64,000 nt of DNA from Notospermus geniculatus. Lineage: Eukaryota > Nemertea > Pilidiophora > Heteronemertea > Lineidae. This document shows, piece after piece, positions 37,252 to 49,782 of the stretch (the first letter of the stretch is position 1; every line of letters begins with the position of its first letter). A program made the translations under genes and the position numbers. The stretch lies in assembly GCA_002633025.1 (NCBI GenBank), contig NMRB01000001.1:1485241-1549240 (forward strand), given 5' to 3'. The notes under the pieces are model-generated. The model was given only the letters and a program-made list of their open reading frames with translations. It did no database searches and had not been told where the DNA came from.

Positions 37252-37296
37252 GAGAGTGGCGCGCGGTGGCGCCGGCTGTCGAGAAAAAGTGGCAAT
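37252..37296 (+). repeat. GC-rich dispersed repeat, copy 2
   Basis: Matches 33371-33417 in the opposite orientation, with the identical core CGGTGGCGCCGGCTGTCGA. Confidence 0.7.
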
Positions 37297-37468
37297 AGGC
37301 CTACCGTCAGTTGTCGAAGTGGCACAGCAGCAAAACCGGAAAAATTACGACAACGAGCGGGAAGACCAAATTTGGTCAATAACTGAAACTTGATGATGAT
37401 GAATTCAATCTCCAATCCAACCGACATAAAAAATTTCTCCAACCTTACAGAAATATCAACACTGGGCG

Positions 37469-37604
37469 AAAGGTGGCAGCAGCTGACGGTGCATGATCGA
37501 ATTCAATCTCCAAGACACGGATAAACTCTCCAAGATCACGAGCGCATGCGTGCAGTTCACCAAATGATAATGTCACCGTTTGGCGGTAGGTGGCAGCAGC
37601 TCAC
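37469..37604 (+). promoter_or_regulatory. CTCF-like motifs 4 and 5
   Basis: AAAGGTGGCAGCAGCTGAC at 37469-37487 and TAGGTGGCAGCAGCTCAC at 37587-37604, both in the same direction as motifs 1 and 2 and less than 0.6 kb upstream of the RNF185 start codon. Confidence 0.5.
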
Positions 37605-38030
37605 GGTACCTTTGACATGTACTTGAGGCCGCTCTCCACGCAAGAATACAAAATCTTCAAGCTGCCGAAGTAACTGGTAGTATTGCTCAAATTAGGATCC
37701 CGTGAAATTTCAGTTTTGGGGGATTGGCTGAAGCGAACGGAACGTCAAATCGACTTCAGATTGCTCCGACTTCCCACACCCCGACGTCGGGCGACTCCAG
37801 CGACATCTATCAGCTACGGCAAAAACAAAACAAAAACAGAGGGCGCAGGCGCAACCATACGTCAGCGGAAGTCCTCCCAACTGCAGAAAAGTAAAAAAAT
37901 ACACGCATTGAATCGACAAATATCGATTGATTTCTCTGATCGAATTCCCGATATTTAAACAGGATCTGCATCCACGTTTCATTTAGTATCTGTTCTTCGT
38001 GACCACGTCCATAGATAGTGACATTTGTCG

Positions 38031-41000
38031 ATGAGTAGCGCAAAGACGTCGTCTGAAGGGATGGCGAATGCTGGTCCCAGTTCCACAAATGCCAATCCCA
38101 ATGGAGCAGCAGCAGAAGAGCCAACAAGTCAACCAGATGGCAGTTATGAGTGCAACATTTGCCTTGACACTGCTCGGGATGCCGTCATCAGTATGTGTGG
38201 ACATTTATTCTGGTTAGTGTCCATTAAATTTTGTATGTAAATGTGTGGTAGGCCTAGCCCTAGGCCTAGCTACCGGTAGGCCTACCGGTAGTAGCTGCTA
38301 GGCCTAGGGCCTATTTGTCATGTTTGTTGGGGAACGTACCGTAGGCCTACTAACTCCTTTTGTACACAAACGAAAGGATCCATCGTTTTCAACAGCACGA
38401 ATAGCCATCATGATGTCATGACATCGTTCTGATGCATGCGCGCATGCTGGTTCTTGGTTGGTGAAATGACACTCCTGACGTCCTGTACACATGCGTCAAA
38501 ACTACTTGGTTGCTTTGCAATCCGGTGTAGGCCTAGCCTACATGTAGTCATAGTTAAAGTTAAAAGTTAAAGTTTGGGTTTATAGTCTGATATCAACAAC
38601 GGTAGAGGTGTCATCCGACTTCACACTTTAACCCTAGTCTATCCTGAAACCTTTCAGTAGAACTCAGATGAGGTGCTCATTCAGCGCTACAATCTGAGCA
38701 TTTCCGACCGGTACCCATTTATACATCTGGGTGGAGAGAGGCCAGTAAGGCAAAGAGACCTGCCCAAAGTCTCACGCCAGCAGCAGGATTCGAACCCGGG
38801 ATCCTCTGACTGCTAGTCGGAGGCCCGAACCACTACACCACCCACTAACTCCAAAAGGAGTTAGTCATAGTTGTGACATCAGAAAACAATTTAGCCTAGA
38901 CTAGGCCTAGTGCGGCAAGTCATGCAAGTGGCAGTCTGGGAAAAGTCCTTTATGCCTTCATAAGAAATGTTTCCGATTTCCGACTCACACTGCTTCCGAT
39001 TTCAGGCTCGAGTATGAATATTTGGAAGCTGTTGCACTGTCCGGGAGGCCATGGGGGCAGTGGGAGGGAACTAGTTCAGGAGGTCACTGGTGTATCCTGC
39101 AGCATGGTCAATCTTCAGAATGTAGAGGAGACCTGGGCCCATATTCATAAAACTACCGGTACTTGAGTCTAAGTGTGGCACTTACTTGTCCTTTGTTCAA
39201 CACAAAAGATAAGTATCACACTTTGACTTAAGTATGTTTATGAATATGGACCCTGGTGAAGTTATCCCTTCACGTTCACGTTCTGCTGGTACCTTAATTA
39301 AGCAGAGAGTTGGTTACCAAAAATCTAGGGTCATTTGTTGTTTTCACTTCATGGATTGCTTATTAGAACTAGTACTAGTATCAACTGAAATTCTAAATTG
39401 GTTCAATTGAATTAGTTACATTGAAAATGTCAGATCCAGGTGCAGATGATATATTCTGCCCTTACATGGACATAAACCATCATACAACCTTCATATCATT
39501 GTAAATGACGCGTGGTGCGTATGATATCACATTGTTTATTGCATTCATTGGCGTCTGGCAATTAACTCTCCAAACAGTCTGTGGTTACTAATAATAGTTT
39601 GCCTGAGGGGTTGCTGAGTAAATCATAAATTATCATGGGCGGACACCTTCAAATGTTAAACTTGGGTAAGGTTTCTCTCTCTGGTCATTCTGAACTCTGA
39701 GCTACATGGATTCATCTTACATCCATGTATCAATATGTAATTCCTGAAATTTATCATGGTCTACTCAGATACTATACGTCTATTTCTGATTTTCAGTTGA
39801 ATAATTAATTTCCGTTGCTATAAAAGGACACTGACTATTGAACTTTCAGTGTTGTGAGAGAGTTCATATTACACGAATGTATCCATTTGTACAAAAACTT
39901 ACAGTTGTGTGACGTGGCATTCCTGCCTGAGTTCATGTATCGAATCTTTGATCAAACTTTCATTTCTAGTGTTACCAAACAGAAACATATTGGATTGTGT
40001 ATTTCATATTAATTCCAGAAATTTCCTTGAGAAATGTTATACAGCTGTACTTTGTGACCTGTTTTAGGTTTCGTTTCAGTCACTGAGTCAGGCATGAAAG
40101 ATACCCGAGTCTGAATTGCCTGTGTTCTGAGGGTGTCGAGTGAACCTGAGTGATGAATTGATGGTTTTCCTTTATTGACCGTTCAATAAAATACTTGATT
40201 TATCAGTTTACCTTGAAACTGATGATGTACTGTAGACTGATTTGGTCCGCGCCCACACTAAAGCGGAATCAAGGTCAAGGGCGAATTCACCATCCATCCA
40301 TCATCATGTTAGCACATTTATAACCTTTCTATGAGGAGCCTTGATACTTAGTGGTTATCACATCCGCTTAGCAAGCAGCAGGTCCCGGGTTCGAATCCCG
40401 GGCCGTATGGGATCATTCCTGGTTCTTCAATCTGTCACCTGTGACAGGAAGCCGTGGTGCCTTGTACCTTGTGCCTTGTACCTTGTGCCTTTGCAAGGGC
40501 AAGTAAAAGACCGCATCCAAGTGAGGAACATGAGTAGCTTGAGATGGCCTGCCCTCTTCAGTACTTACCAGGGCCAATAATGCAATGGCTTCGGCCCTGA
40601 TGGGAAAATCTAATACGGTACAGCTAACCTTTCCATGAGCATATATCACAGATATCTTGGCGATATTGCCTGTCTAACATCAACTATTCAATGTATGCCT
40701 TTCTTTTTCATTTCAGCTGGCCATGTCTTCATCAGTGGTTAGAAACGAGGCCTCACCGCCAAGTGTGTCCTGTGTGTAAAGCTGGAATTAGTAAAGACAA
40801 AGTGATTCCTCTTTATGGTAGAGGTAGTACGAGCCAAGAAGATCCCAGGTGAGTTTTGATTCATGTTGTGGGAGAGGATGCCAGTTTATTTTGCTGGTCT
40901 GTTGCGAATCACTGTTGTTTGTGATGGAGTGAATCATAAAAGATGGAAAAAAATTAGGTAGACAACAAAGAGAGGTGATAAATTTATTGCCCCAATATAT

Positions 41001-41526
41001 AGGCCTATTGGACACTGCTATGAATTCTCACCTCAGTATACAAATGAATTTTTGTCTAAAAATTTTCTTCTGCTTCAGAGAAAAATTACCCCCACGGCCG
41101 CCTGGTCAGAGATCAGAACCAGAAAATACTGGCGGATTTCCAGGCTTTGGATTTGGGAACAACGGGGGATTTCAAGTGTCATTTGGTATTGGAGCATTTC
41201 CTTTTGGTATTTTTGCATCAACGTTCAACTTCAATGATGGGAGACCAGGTCCCCGTAAGTATTTTTGCAGCTATGACACTTTTGATGATGTGCTCAACAC
41301 TGAAAGTGGGGAAAAATAAGTTAGCTCTAATCTAAAGAATATTTTATTACTTGGTTATCAAATTTTGAAAGTTTGCCTGATTTGGAGTTGGGATTGGATG
41401 TTATCACTTTCTTATTTCTCTTTTCCAGCACAACCTGGTACCCCGCAGCACACTGAAGACCAGTTCTTATCCCGTGTATTCCTCTGGATAGCAATCTTAT
41501 TCATTCTCTGGTTGTTAATTGCGTGA
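38031..41526 (+). CDS. RNF185: E3 ubiquitin ligase RNF185
   Basis: ER-membrane RING ligase acting in ER-associated degradation. Four exons: 38031-38212, 40717-40848, 41079-41254, 41429-41526; 588 nt, 195 residues (human 192). The RING is complete as C3HC4: C41, C44, C56, H58, C61, C64, C78, C81 ([19 protein letters not shown]... CPVC). It continues with the family signature [12 protein letters not shown] and a Gly/Phe-rich hydrophobic stretch ([13 protein letters not shown]), and ends in a transmembrane anchor, [19 protein letters not shown]5 is the close paralogue, but the PEN-GGF-GFGFG segment fits RNF185. Start ATG at 38031 gives a short Ser/Asn/Ala-rich leader. Intron 1 (2.5 kb) has two SINEs and a MITE. 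Confidence 0.96.
38556..38861 (-). mobile_element. tRNA-derived SINE with 11-bp target duplication
   Basis: On the minus strand the head carries a tRNA-like A box (gtgtagtggttcgg) and B box (GGGTTCGAATCC). TAGTCATAGTT flanks it at 38545-38555 and 38862-38872, and the tail is aactttaacttttaac-like. In RNF185 intron 1. Confidence 0.8.
39135..39253. mobile_element. Small MITE in RNF185 intron 1
   Basis: GGGCCCATATTCATAAA at the left and its near reverse complement tttatgaatatggaccc at the right; the arms extend through aagtgtggcacttac-like sequence. 119 bp. Confidence 0.7.
40338..40612 (+). mobile_element. tRNA-derived SINE, copy 1
   Basis: A box tagtggttatcacatccg, B box GGGTTCGAATCCC, then a body ending in gcaagggcaagtaaaaga and gtgaggaacatgagtagctt. 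The same family is at 62314-62575. Confidence 0.8.
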
Positions 41527-44500
41527 TTGGAATAACAAATGGCGCAGCCTGATTGTCTTCCATGGCAGACACAGACAGAAACTCATACGGAATAGGAAAA
41601 AACTGAGGTCCATTGCACCTAAAGTGCATTTGTGGCACCATAGTCAATTTCTGAACACGAACAAGGTCAAAAAGAATATTGATCATTCTTTATCCTGATT
41701 GGCTGTTGCACTAATATTGAACGAATTATAGCCAATCAAAATGCTTTTCAATTCCTGCACGCCAGGAATCGAGCATTCAAATACTGTACCACCAGGCTTA
41801 CTGTGATTATCATGTTGTTGTTGTTGGTGCTGATTGGTCAACTGAGGCATGCATTTACATGCCATTCACATGTACCATTACCTGTAATTTATAACTGAAA
41901 ATTGTTGATACATATGGATTTACGCCTCTGGCTCCTCTGATATACTACCAATTTCTGTATACTCTCCATCAAATACAAATATATTGACTTCACACCCCTG
42001 GTTGCTTTGGATAGTGAATATTCTGGAGCAGTTTATAGAGCCTGGTATCCAGCTGCTCCATAAGGCAGACGTATTACAAAATATTGTGAACTATTTTAAG
42101 CTGCTCTGTAGCAAAAGCTCGATCTGATGCTCAGTAACACCTCACTGTATGTTTGTCTTGTCCAGATTGCAATGACTTTTTATGGGACAACGGATGTAAA
42201 TATGTAAATACTTGGAACAAATATTTATTCGAATTTGTTAAGAGTAAATTTATTCATTTCTTGTACAAATTCATGATTGAGGCAAGATGTAGAGAAAATC
42301 AAGTGATTCTACATGTATGTGTTTAGAAGTTTGGTTAGTAGAAGTTGGATTGGATATTGACGTTTCTGTGAAGTTAAAACATGTTGCATTCTTATTTCAG
42401 TTGGTACATTAGGTGTAAAAATGCCAGTATACCTGTTAAACACCAAAATGTTGGTAACAACCCTATTTATGCCTTATTTTCTGTCATTGTCCACCGTATT
42501 GCACTATGCCTATTCTGCCTACATTTACTTCAAGATTACCTGCCATACCTTCAGAATTCTGAGCAAGATACATATTCAAGGAGAAAGTTTTTCTTAGAAG
42601 ATATCAAACATGTGATATTAATCTATACCTGTATGCTTCCTCTGTTGCAATTTGTTGTGAATTAAAAGCTGAACGTAAACTTCTGAAACAGATTGTATAC
42701 ATATGTTTGGCTAAACCAGTCTCTAAAATCTGCTTGTCTTACTCTCGTAATATCTGCTGTGACTTAATTATTAAAGATGTCAGCAGTTGTAGCAAATGTA
42801 ATTTTGCTGCTGGTTAAACAACGGAATAACTCGAAATAAGGGCTTAACACACTGAAATTGTTTCAGTTGATGTATGCAGAAAGAGAAAATAGCAAGCTGC
42901 TCAATGGGGACGATAGCCGACTTTTTCAATGGGTGTCACTAGTGGTTAAAACTACTGAAATTAAACTGACATCCCGGTCCTGATCAATTTCCCACACAAA
43001 AGGCGTCTATTGTATTAGGACCGGGTTTCGGTGTGCTGCCCTCTGTCGAGCTAGGATCCCCATTGGTCTCAGGACTGTCACAACTCGAACAAGATGGCCA
43101 TTCACTCATTGCAATTTTCAAAGGGGTATTCCTATCAAATCATATAACATATCAATTGCACAGTTGGTGTAATGGAAAGAACCATCCATTTAGGACTACC
43201 TGCTTTGTATGAAACCTGTTCATTTTGATAGGATCCCCTGATGATGTTATATAGGCTGTATTAAAAGTACCGTACATGTGTTACATCAAAAAAATCAATT
43301 CACTTCCACACTGAGTGATAGTAATCGAGTTGCATTCCTTAATGTTGAGATTTCGGGATAATTTGGTTACAACAGTTGAATTGGTACTTTGATTGTGCAT
43401 TTGTACCATAAGGTTCTCATGCTTGTGGGAATTTTTGTTGTTCATTGAAAAATTCTGTAGACGGCAGCACCTATTGTAGCAAGAATCGCATAAATGTACA
43501 AAGATACAATAACTCAAGTTGTTGAAAAATAAATGAGATGAACTATTGTACAAACTAATGTGTTATTTCATTTTCCATGGATTTTTTTGAATGCCAACAT
43601 ATGAGGGAATTTGATGGAGACTACCAAGCATCAAGGAGCTTCTGATTGGAACGTCACACAGAAAAGATGACTGGTGCTCATCCGATGCCACTGGGCACCA
43701 CCATACAATGTAGAATAAAGTAAAACAACATCAATGAGGAGGTAGCCTAATTTTTTCTACCATTTGATGGCACTGCGACCGTATCCACTTTTCCACTGTG
43801 ACGTTGTTCAGAACGTCAACGTCACACTGCTGTGACGTGTAGGCTTCATGCTCGCACCGCACATTGCCAAGGAGATGACGTCCTGAAGACAATGAAGAGG
43901 CCTGATATGGTTGCAGTGACATCTTTCCGTGGAGAAGTGGCGACCTCATTCAGCCTTACCAACGTGATGTCCACCACGGCACAGCAGTGCTCGACAAATT
44001 GGTTGCCCGGGACCGTCAGAAAAACTCCTGGCCAAGTTCAAAGTCATTGAGCACTTGTCCGTGGGCAAGTACCAAAATAAAACATATCTTTCAATAGAAC
44101 ATAACCATTGGGCAAGTGACAAGTTGGTCCGGTCAAAGCAGAAATTTACTTTGAGGTTTGTGAAAATCCGATTTGTCGAGCACAGCACTTCTGATCCACA
44201 TCACCATTTAAGCATGTGGATGTGCACGGGAGATGTACTGAGAGGAAAGTTTCATGACTGGTGGCATGCAGGTTAGTTGTGGCTTTCACTCGATCAGTAG
44301 TCAGAGACTGTCACCCTTGTTCTCCTTGTGCCGGTATGTGGGGATGCCGTGGAAAAGATGAAAAGACAATACAAACCAAAGAGTTGCATTCTCTAAGGAT
44401 CTCAATAACCATGTTGATCATTTTGAAGGCATGAAGAAAGTAAAGGCATGAGTTAATACCCCGGTACTCATCATTTTATTTCATCATATTATTCACGCAT

Positions 44501-45357
44501 ACTGTACACTGTGTAGACTATTCGTGTCTGATGCAAAATAACTTAAGACTGTACATAAAAGTATTCACATTGATACCATACAGTAACAAGATACTGTAAG
44601 AAACCAGGTTTCTTTCTCTCAACTAAGCAAATAAAAGCGAAAACTTAGCATCATAACAAACTATTACAGAAGCAAATATTCCAGTAATTGCCAGATACCT
44701 CACCCAGGTTCCACTGGATGACAGAAGCAAGTTTTGAAGTGGTTTTGATGATAGATATGGTACTGTAGTAGTTGCCAGCGTAGAGTGTAACCAAAACTCG
44801 CCAGTGGCACCACGCCTGCTTGGCTTGTGGGCAACCTGTGTGGTCAGAGAAACTATCACATGAAGAGCGGGTCTGACCACAAATCAAACCGATGTTTCCA
44901 CTGTACCACTCTCATTCTTGTTGCACACTCTCACTTACAGGACATATTAAGATAAAAACCTACAGCGAGGATTTCAATAAAAGCTGACTTTGTAGACAAC
45001 ATGTCAACATAATTAATTAGGCATATATCATGAAGGGAGCCAACACAGAAGACAGTTAAGGAACTGACAGAAAAAGCGAAAAGCCATGTAAGACTCATTC
45101 TTGCACTCGTCTTTGTATGTACATTCTGTATGATTTTCTAAGAGACATGAGACAAGCTGATGATTATCACTGGATGAAGATTATAATATTTCTTCCTAGA
45201 TGGCTTGGCAAGGTAATGGACTAGACTAGATAAATGCAAAGACAGCCAGCTACAGAATGATTTGCATCCTGTCATTTCCGGCCTCATCAGCAGATCAGGG
45301 ATGTCAAAATCATGGCCTGTAGAGGCAGATGGAAGATGTATGCATCCACATGATGAA
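41527..45357. other. Region between convergent RNF185 and RABGEF1
   Basis: 3' UTRs and spacer; no exon recognised. AATAAA occurs several times (for example in gttgaaaaataaatgag near 43525), but I cannot choose a cleavage site. Contains a dispersed repeat at 43986-44158. Confidence 0.55.
43986..44158 (+). repeat. Dispersed repeat, copy 1
   Basis: Shares gtgctcgacaaattgg, ggaccgtcagaaaa, tcattgagcacttgtcc, gggcaagtacc and agcagaaatttactttga in order with the reverse complement of 59380-59573. Confidence 0.8.
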
Positions 45358-48300
45358 CTATGCCTGTTGAGGAGTGAGGGGAGGTGGCAGCATATCACTG
45401 TCTACGTTCTCCAGTTGATCGAGATCAACCTTGGTTTTTCTAGGCTTTATGACCAGTGGTGTATCATCAAGTACAGTCTGGATTTCTGCTTTAAAACTGT
45501 CCTTGAAATCTCTCATGTCTTGCTGTAACTGTAATGCCTCTGCCATGAGTTTTTCATGGCGTTGTTGCAAGTCTGCTAATGTGTTCAAGTTCTGGTACAT
45601 CAGGCGAAGGCCTTCACACATAAAATTGTCCATAGGGGGTGCCACTTCTCCTGACATGTACCGTTCATACTCTTCCTCAGTTAGGCTGAGAGACTGAGCG
45701 TCAATGTTCTGAATAAATGCAACGGCACAACACTGAAATAGAGAAAAGGTCTTATTACTACAGTTGATTTCATTCAACATGTTCAATTTATTTGCTACTC
45801 TTCATTCCAAATCCCCTTGGCGCGAGGTTTTCGGCCGATATCTCCTCAATGGCTGGGCCAAATTCAACATACCATACATCAATAAACTTGTCTTTCTTGC
45901 CGGTATCTTTCTGCTATCTTCATTTTTTGCGTAAGGCCTGCATAACGGATCTCTTTCTCAAAACCCATTTCATTTCGCGATGCTGTTCAGTGCAGTTTAC
46001 ACGTGCGCGATGCATTGCGTCATTTCAAAATGGCCGCCATTTCGGCCGTCAGCACAAACGGTGATTTGTGAAACAACTTTTTTCTGTCAAGTTTTTCGGG
46101 AAATTGACTGTGATGATGGCTGTACCGCCAAGAAAGACAAGTCGATTGACGTATATTTCATCAAAATCGGCCCAGCCGTTGCGGAGCTATCGTTGATAAA
46201 CCTCGCGCCAAGGGGATTTGGAATGGAGAGTAGTTTTACATTCCAAAACTGTGGAATGGGCTGACAAGGTAACACGCACATGAACAGTGGGAAGAACTCT
46301 CAACTGCATGGCTAAAGTGTTTTCAGCTTTTTCATTGTGACTCGAGAGAACAGCACTGGTAATACCACCAACTCAGCAACAAACATCTGAACACATCACC
46401 AGTTAAGTTGATGACTCACCAGATTAGTGAAGTAGTAACCAGCCTCTCCACTCATTAGTCTCTTGGGGTTGGCAAACCTTGTAATGAATTGGATATTTGA
46501 CTGCAGAAGTGGCGGATTGGCCTTGAGTACTATGTAGATCAACGCAGGAAGGAACTCGTCTGCACTGGCTGGACTGTTCTTGGACATGCGTAAAATCTCA
46601 AAGATATGTTTACTGCAGCGGACAATGCAAGCCAATTTATCTTGTGGGGCTCTCTTTGAATCCATCTCAATGATATCTGCAAGAGAAACAGAAAGATTTG
46701 AACTTTGACTCCTCTTTACTTTAACCACCAGAGAGATCCATGCAGTGAATCGAAAGACGGAAAATGATTAATAGATACATGAAATGAATCAAAAGAAGCA
46801 AAATGATTACAGATATGCGCAATGAATCGAAAGATGCAAAATGATTAACAGATATGCGAAATGAATTGAAAGATGCGCAATGATTAACAGATATGCGCAA
46901 TGAATCGAAAGATGCAAAATGATTAGGTTCATCTTTATCATACCTGTGATTGCCATGTCAATCATGCCCCTGATCTCCAGGTCATTTTCGGTAATCAAGG
47001 CATCCAGCTGCTGAGCAGACACCCAATGAAGACTACGGATTTTGTTCTGAACGGCAAGATCCTTTTCCTCATCATCTGCTGAAGGTGGGCAGAAGACAGT
47101 CCGGTACATCCGTGTCATGATGTACCTTTCTATGAAGTCCATTAGAGTATCAATGGTTTCGTGTGATATGCCTGAAACAATGACATATAAAATCATGAAT
47201 ATAGCTGCTAAATGAGGACTGGAGCATCAGTACTTCAGTGATTCAGTACAGGCAGGTACTACTTTCCAAAGGTTCTACTTGTTAGAGATGACATTTCTTA
47301 GGAAGATGAAGGGGAGATTCCAACTTGGTTGAATTTAGAGACTGGTCAGCGTGATGGTAGCTTTTTAAGACCCCACCTTCAGAAACAGCACTAGTCTGGT
47401 CATTATGACGGTACCTCAGCACATGCCCTCACCTTTAAAAATTGCATTAGTCTCCAGTCTGTCGGTTATCTTCTGATAAAAGTCCTGCACCATTTCTGAA
47501 TGATCATCGACGGGTATCTCCCCGAGGACTTGAATCTGTTCAATAAATGCTCGTACTTGTCTTGATATGTCTAAAGCAGCTGGCCGCCGTAACGTTCGTA
47601 AGAAGTCGGCAAAGTCTCCGCCGACCTGTTGGCTCTCTAAACTGGTCGCATTGCCGCGACGAGATTCTTTGCGACCTTGTTGATCTGGTGACTCTGGAAT
47701 CAGATGTGAAGTCTGTCACCAAAGAGGGCACTTAGGCAGAAAGCAGACAGAAGAAACGAAACCCATGACTACCGGCCAACCAATGCAGAGTACATGGCAT
47801 TTGTGTTAAGAATAAAGGGGACACTTCTACAGTACAGTTGATTTTAGCCCATTCCACTTTGCACTTTTGTCATTGTTTCTCTTCTCACACTGCCCAGTAG
47901 ATGTCGTTCATCTATGCCATGACAGGGCCAACAAAGCCTAACTTAGGTCCCTATCTAGCATTTTTATGATTCGATAATATGGGTATTGGTCAGTGAGATA
48001 CAAGACCACGACCCATTTTCCCAACTTTCTTCAAGTAGTATATCAAAATACCCACATTGCACATTTATCAGAAGCTCGCACAATAACAGAGAAGATATTC
48101 TAGTCTAGACTTGTGGCATCACCTGATGGGCGAGACCTGGATTAGCAGACAGTGTTCTGAAGGTTACACCAGGTTGAACTCTTCCACCTTGGCAATTCTT
48201 TGAAAATGACAGTGCAGTTTATCAAGGTCAAGAATGTAACAACCATAATCAATAAAATTTTTACACAGACCTATATTTAATCATGGCCTTTGTGTAATCT

Positions 48301-49782
48301 AATCAGAAATCGGCAATTTGATCAGTTCAATACATCATAAATTACCATTGTCGTCAAACAATGACACTGCATGATACCGGGAGAGACTGTTTCACTATCA
48401 GTGATGTAATTGCTGGCTTTGTAGTGATGTATGGTATAGGATGTTGGGATAGGGCCGACTAACACCAACTACGACTGCACATGAAATACAATCTAGCATA
48501 TTTCTCATAAGTCAAACATGAAATTTCTGCTCACCTTTTGAAGGAGTCCTCTTCATGAAAATCGACTTGACTGTGTTGGTCCTCTTCTCAGCTATTTGTT
48601 TCTTCTTTTCTTCGAACTTGAGGAATGAAGCTGTGATATCAGATGCTCCAGGCGGCCTGAAGAAGGGAGAAGGCATATCAAAGACCTTCTTACATTCATT
48701 TTCTCCATTTTATTGCAAATTGATCATCCAGAAAATTATTAACTTCAAAATTCACAGTCAGCCCCAGATCAAACAATGCTACCCACTTTCAACAAGTCTG
48801 CTGAAGGCAGTGCTCCATGCGATGCAAGTTTTCTCAAATGAGGTGGCTCTCTCTGGGCAACTCTAGAAAAAACTATGGGCAGTCATCAGTGTCATTGGTC
48901 CCGGTGAAAACCATAAGGAAACCAATAATGGTGAATTGCCATCGAGAGCAAACTCGCATGAGAAAACTCCCGCAGGGAGAAGCACTGAACATGTTGCATG
49001 GGCTTTCACGGTGCAATTTCAACCTCAAGGAAAGCTTGTATGATACCACTACCACTCATCATCAATGACACAGAAAAATACATACACAGCCTGGTACAAC
49101 TGAACAATAAATTGCCTCGTGACAACAATGAAATGCATTTTTGTGACTTAATCCCTTCCTTGCCAAGACCACTCCAAGAAAACTGCTGATAATCCCACAG
49201 TGAAATGATGATTCCACCCTGATGTTAAGACATGATGCAGACGACACGATGATGATGCAGCAGCTCGCACTAACATCAGCTGCTTTTGGATTCACCTCAT
49301 CAACTGAGGGCCGGTCAACACACAAAGACTGAGCAAGAAATCTGAGTCACCACTCGATGACTTTACAAAACCGATGATTCTTAGCGTCAAATCATCACCG
49401 TGTACCAGTGGCAGCGTAGTCTGAGTATCCATAATGAATCCCTAGGATTTGCAATTTAGTCATTGGAGGTCTAATTCTAAAGGCAGTATGGGAATTTTAT
49501 CAGTACGGTATCTAAACACTGTCCTATAGTATTTATCTCACACCAGGAAGTTGGAAATTTCCATACTCCATCATCCAAACAAGCTTACCTTTTGACTACT
49601 TTCTTTCGTTCCTCATCATGCTGAAGTTGGGCCTGCTTTGCCTTCTGGTACACCTCCCGATAACATTTTGAACAGAAATTCTGCCATGCTGGGTTTCCGT
49701 AATAACCGCAGCCATTTTTACACAGAAGATCATTCTCATTGATATGGAAACCACCCTTTTTCTGTGCCTTAGTTTCTGTCAT
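45358..49782 (-). CDS. RABGEF1: Rab5 guanine nucleotide exchange factor (Rabex-5)
   Basis: Activates Rab5 on early endosomes and binds ubiquitin. Six coding exons: ATG at 49782 in exon 49589-49847, then 48535-48656, 47433-47693, 46944-47171, 46420-46676, 45358-45732; 1437 nt, 478 residues (human 491). A20 zinc finger C21-x3-C25-x11-C37-x2-C40 ([20 protein letters not shown]) is followed by a basic/acidic ubiquitin-interacting helix. A helical bundle (exons 3-4) precedes the VPS9 domain (exons 5-6), with the catalytic Asp in PASADEFLP and Tyr in GYYFTNL. The last exon is a coiled coil ([20 protein letters not shown]), the rabaptin-5-binding part in the family, ending in PPPLTPQQA. The first exon stays open upstream of the ATG, so a longer N terminus is possible. 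The 5' exons are repeated at 51448-53786, probably by assembly. Confidence 0.95.
45795..46233. mobile_element. MITE in the last RABGEF1 intron
   Basis: CTACTCTTCATTCCAAATCC... at the left and the matching reverse complement ending ggatttggaatggagagtag at the right; the arms run through ccttggcgcgaggttt. 439 bp, non-coding. Confidence 0.8.
46745..46926. repeat. Tandem repeat, about 39-bp unit
   Basis: Four to five degenerate copies of gaatcgaaagatgcaaaatg-attaacagatatgcgcaat, ending 18 bases from the donor of the exon at 46944. Confidence 0.85.

Larger units (their letters stand above)
35684..38030. other. Divergent promoter region of SGF29 and RNF185
   Basis: 2.3 kb between the two start codons. 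It holds an ATGGCGGC motif at about 35810 (YY1-like), a 0.54-kb MITE, and several CTCF-like motifs. The open frames across it are not recognisable proteins. Confidence 0.6.

Noticed and set aside
40388-40400. tRNA genes at the two GGGTTCGAATCCC sites (here and near 62364)
   Set aside because: Both share a long non-tRNA body and lack acceptor pairing; they are SINE copies.
48555-48866. 103-residue plus-strand frame (and its twin at 52534)
   Set aside because: Antisense to the 122-nt RABGEF1 exon; its repetition merely reflects the duplicated contigs.
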